From NCBI RefSeq assembly GCF_018613835.1, contig NZ_JAGGPM010000013.1:106189-170188 (forward strand): 64,000 nucleotides of DNA, written 5' to 3'. Made by a program: the position numbers and the translations under genes. The notes below the pieces were generated by a model. That model did not search any database and was not told where the DNA came from. It was given only the letters and a program-made list of their open reading frames with translations. The DNA comes from Arthrobacter sp. ISL-5 (GTDB lineage Bacteria > Actinomycetota > Actinomycetes > Actinomycetales > Micrococcaceae). This document shows, one piece after another, positions 61,633 through 64,000 of the stretch. Position 1 is the stretch's first letter. Every line of letters begins with the position of its first letter.

Positions 61633-63156
61633 ATGGCCGTCAAAACCGGCGGGGAAGCCCCTGCCTACACACCCGAACAGCTGCAGTCTGTTCGGGAAAC
61701 CCTGAAGTCCCCGCGTCGGCTCAAGACCGAAGTGCTCGCCGGACTGGTCGTCGCACTGGCGCTGATCCCGGAAGCCATCGCCTTCTCGATCATCGCCGGC
61801 GTCGATCCGCGCCTGGGACTGTTCGCCTCATTCACGATGGCCGTCACCATTGCGTTCGTGGGAGGCAGGCCGGCGATGATCTCCGCCGCCACCGGCGCGA
61901 TCGCCCTGGTCATTGCCCCGCTGGTCAAATCCCACGGCGTGGACTATTTCATTGCCGCCGTCATCCTGGCCGGGATCTTCCAGATCATCCTGGGCGTTTC
62001 CGGGGTCGCGAAGCTGATGCGGTTCATTCCCCGTTCTGTGATGGTGGGCTTCGTCAACGCCCTGGCCGTCCTGATCTTCATCTCCCAGGTTCCCGAACTG
62101 ATCAATGTTCCGTGGCTGGTCTATCCGCTGGTGGCGCTGGCGCTGGTGATTGTGTTCGGTCTGCCGAAGCTGACCAGGGCAGTGCCGGCCCCGCTGGTCG
62201 CCATCATCGTGCTGACACTCATCACGGTCTTTGCCTCCGTGACTGTCCCGACCGTGGGCGACAAGGGCGACCTGCCCGAGTCCATGCCGTCCCTCTTCAT
62301 CCCGAACGTGCCCCTCAACCTCGAAACTTTGCAGATCATCTTCCCCTTCGCCCTCGCCATGGCGTTCGTGGGCCTGCTCGAATCCCTGATGACCGCCAAG
62401 CTCGTGGACGACGTCACCGACACCCGCTCCCACAAAACCCGTGAAGCCTGGGGCCAGGGCGTGGCGAACATCGTCACCGGGTTCACCGGCGGCATGGGCG
62501 GCTGCGCCATGATCGGCCAGACCATGATCAACGTCAAGGCCTCCGGCGCCCGCACCCGGATCTCCACCTTCCTCGCCGGCGTCTTCCTGCTCATCCTTGT
62601 GGTCGCCCTCGGCGGCGTCGTCTCCGTGATCCCGATGGCCGCCCTGGTCGCGGTGATGATCTTCGTTTCCTGGGCCACGTTCGACTGGCACAGCATCCAC
62701 CCCCGGACCCTGAAGATGATGCCCAAGAGCGAAACCCTGGTCATGGTCGCCACCGTCATCGGCACAGTCACCACCCACAACCTCGCAATCGGCGTCGGGG
62801 TTGGCGTGATTGTCGCCATGGTCCTCTTCGCCCGCAGGGTCGCCCACTTCGTCACCGTCGAACGGACCGTGAAAACAGTAGAAGGGCACCAGACAGCGAC
62901 CTACGTCGTGGACGGTGAACTGTTCTTCGCCTCCTCCAACGACCTCTACACCCAGTTCGAATACGCCCTGGACCCCGAGCACGTGATCATCGATATGCAC
63001 GCCTCCCACCTCTGGGACGCGTCCACCATCGCGGCCCTGGACGCGATCACCGAGAAGTACCGCCACCACGGCACGGACGTGAAAATCATCGGACTCAACG
63101 ACGCCAGCGTCCTGATGCGCGAACGCCTCGGCGGGAAACTCGGTGCCGGCCACTGA
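61633..63156 (+). CDS. SulP-family anion transporter with STAS domain
   Basis: A 507-residue transporter. After VLAGLVVALALIPEAIAFSI there are about 12-14 transmembrane segments, including the family motifs RPAMISAATGAIALVIAPLV and GGMGGCAMIGQTMINVKASG. The C-terminal STAS domain has HVIIDMHASHLWDASTIAAL. Substrates in the family are sulfate, bicarbonate or dicarboxylates, often with Na+ or H+. Convergent with nhaA, which would maintain the Na+ gradient. GGAG precedes the start. Confidence 0.9.
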   Translation: MAVKTGGEAPAYTPEQLQSVRETLKSPRRLKTEVLAGLVVALALIPEAIAFSIIAGVDPRLGLFASFTMAVTIAFVGGRPAMISAATGAIALVIAPLVKSHGVDYFIAAVILAGIFQIILGVSGVAKLMRFIPRSVMVGFVNALAVLIFISQVPELINVPWLVYPLVALALVIVFGLPKLTRAVPAPLVAIIVLTLITVFASVTVPTVGDKGDLPESMPSLFIPNVPLNLETLQIIFPFALAMAFVGLLESLMTAKLVDDVTDTRSHKTREAWGQGVANIVTGFTGGMGGCAMIGQTMINVKASGARTRISTFLAGVFLLILVVALGGVVSVIPMAALVAVMIFVSWATFDWHSIHPRTLKMMPKSETLVMVATVIGTVTTHNLAIGVGVGVIVAMVLFARRVAHFVTVERTVKTVEGHQTATYVVDGELFFASSNDLYTQFEYALDPEHVIIDMHASHLWDASTIAALDAITEKYRHHGTDVKIIGLNDASVLMRERLGGKLGAGH

Positions 63157-63178
63157 CCCCGCCGCCTCTTAACGGGGA

Positions 63179-63208
63179 GGTCCCCTACCGCATAGCCGGT
63201 AGGGGACC
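63179..63208. terminator. Hairpin terminator between SulP and nhaA genes
   Basis: A perfect 12-bp stem (GGTCCCCTACCG / CGGTAGGGGACC) with loop CATAGC, placed between convergent genes; probably bidirectional, though T-tracts are short. Confidence 0.7.
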
Positions 63209-63233
63209 CTCCACGTGTGTGGACCGGGTCAGG

Positions 63234-64000
63234 TCACGGGCGGCGGTCTTCTTCGTAAACGTCCGGGATGCCGTCCCGGTCAGTGTCGATGGCCTCTTCC
63301 GCCTCCACGGCACGGTACTGACGGTTCCGGGTGACCAACACTGCCGCCGCCAGGAGGGCGGCGAGCAGCGACGCGGCGAGGATTCCCACCTTGGCGTGGT
63401 CATCGTGGGCGCTGCCCTGCCCGAAGCTCAGCTCCGCCACGAGAAGCGAAACCGTGAAGCCGATCCCGGCCAAAAGGGACATCCCGAACACATCGATCCA
63501 CTTCAAGGACCGGTCCAGGGACGCTCTGGTGGCCTTCGTCAGGAGCCAGGAGGTGCCCAGGATCCCCACCGGTTTACCCAGCACCAACGCCACGATGATG
63601 CCGATGGCCACAGGGTCAGTCACAGCCGAGATCAAACCGTCCCAGCCACCCACGGCGACACCGGCGGAGAAGAACGCAAAGACCGGGACCGCAATCCCGG
63701 CGGAAATCGGCCGGAACCGGTGTTCGAAGATCTCAGAGAGGCCAGGACCCGCAGAGGGGCCGCCGCTGGCCTGCGACCGGACCACAGGGATGGCGAACCC
63801 CAGCAGCACACCGGCGACGGTGGCATGGATACCGGATGCATGCACCAACCCCCAGGTGATCACGCCCAAGGGAAGAAGGATCACCCACGCCGCAGCGGGC
63901 CTGGTGCCAAAAAACCGGCGGTACTTCTGCGCCAGGAAGGTATAAACCGCCAGCGGAATGAGGGCCAGCAGCAACGGGCCGGCCTGGATGTCGCTGGAGT
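63234..64000 (-). CDS. nhaA: NhaA-type Na+/H+ antiporter, C-terminal part (cut by window edge)
   Basis: 255 codons of the C-terminal half are inside the window. [40 protein letters not shown] and [15 protein letters not shown] are NhaA signatures. It exchanges Na+ for H+ to regulate pH and salinity. After the last helix comes a short tail with [12 protein letters not shown], a calcium-binding loop-like motif not usual for NhaA. Confidence 0.92.
   Translation of the reverse strand, partial: SSDIQAGPLLLALIPLAVYTFLAQKYRRFFGTRPAAAWVILLPLGVITWGLVHASGIHATVAGVLLGFAIPVVRSQASGGPSAGPGLSEIFEHRFRPISAGIAVPVFAFFSAGVAVGGWDGLISAVTDPVAIGIIVALVLGKPVGILGTSWLLTKATRASLDRSLKWIDVFGMSLLAGIGFTVSLLVAELSFGQGSAHDDHAKVGILAASLLAALLAAAVLVTRNRQYRAVEAEEAIDTDRDGIPDVYEEDRRP

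Noticed and set aside
61828..63153. 441-codon His/Asp/Gly-rich minus-strand ORF
   Set aside because: Antisense shadow of the SulP gene; periodic His/Asp arises from reversed hydrophobic codons.

Overview
The window is high-GC actinobacterial DNA whose gene content fits a soil Micrococcaceae genome (Arthrobacter, Pseudarthrobacter or Paenarthrobacter). That placement is inferred from gene families, GC-rich third codon positions and a dispersed short repeat I associate with this group. No rRNA, tRNA, CRISPR array or intact transposase was found. The two ends cut a Ser/Thr kinase (left) and an NhaA antiporter (right).

Region by region. (1) 1-17.8 kb is rearranged. A block of about 2.36 kb (end of a GNAT gene, an HtrA-like protease, a SipW-like signal peptidase) occurs twice in direct orientation, at 1097-3453 and 11011-13369. 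A MinD/ParA-like gene is intact at 15610-16839 and decayed at 4638-5205. Between the copies lie a histidinol-dehydrogenase-like gene, a polar amino acid ABC importer and a divergent LysR regulator. Copy 2 is followed by a Tat-exported, phage-tail-like beta-helix protein. Three single-span membrane microproteins sit beside the intact MinD-like gene. (2) 17.8-23.7 kb: an MBL-fold hydrolase, a 44-residue zinc-knuckle-like microprotein and a branched-chain 2-oxoacid dehydrogenase operon (E1alpha, E1beta, E2) with a divergent Lrp/AsnC regulator. (3) 24-42.2 kb, visibly less GC-rich: an exopolysaccharide locus with an acyltransferase, four glycosyltransferases, a polymerase/ligase, a flippase, a Wzz-BY-kinase fusion, a hexapeptide acyltransferase, an initiating phosphoglycosyltransferase, UDP-glucose dehydrogenase, a DUF4012 protein, an LAXTG surface protein, GalU and a VanZ-like protein. 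(4) 42.2-47.3 kb: the phenylacetyl-CoA epoxidase operon paaABCDE with an enoyl-CoA hydratase/isomerase and TetR/PaaR-like operator candidates. (5) 47.3-52.4 kb: small genes and pseudogenes, including a two-gene cassette bounded by a 39-bp inverted repeat. (6) 52.5-64 kb: an MprF-like protein, a phosphoesterase lipoprotein, an LMW protein tyrosine phosphatase, an IS21 remnant abutting a broken K+ channel gene, an ABC-2 exporter next to a MerR gene, a SulP transporter and NhaA.

How the genes work together. GalU and Ugd would supply UDP-glucose and UDP-glucuronate to the polysaccharide locus. The BY-kinase would control chain length, and the LMW-PTP 22 kb away could reverse its tyrosine phosphorylation. 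The paa and bkd operons feed aromatic and branched-chain carbon into acyl-CoA pools. The left third is a site of repeated duplication, insertion and decay. A REP-like repeat (consensus near GGTTTCGACAAGCTCAACC) has entered the coding sequence of three unrelated proteins (E2, VanZ, PaaB), each time in a different reading frame.
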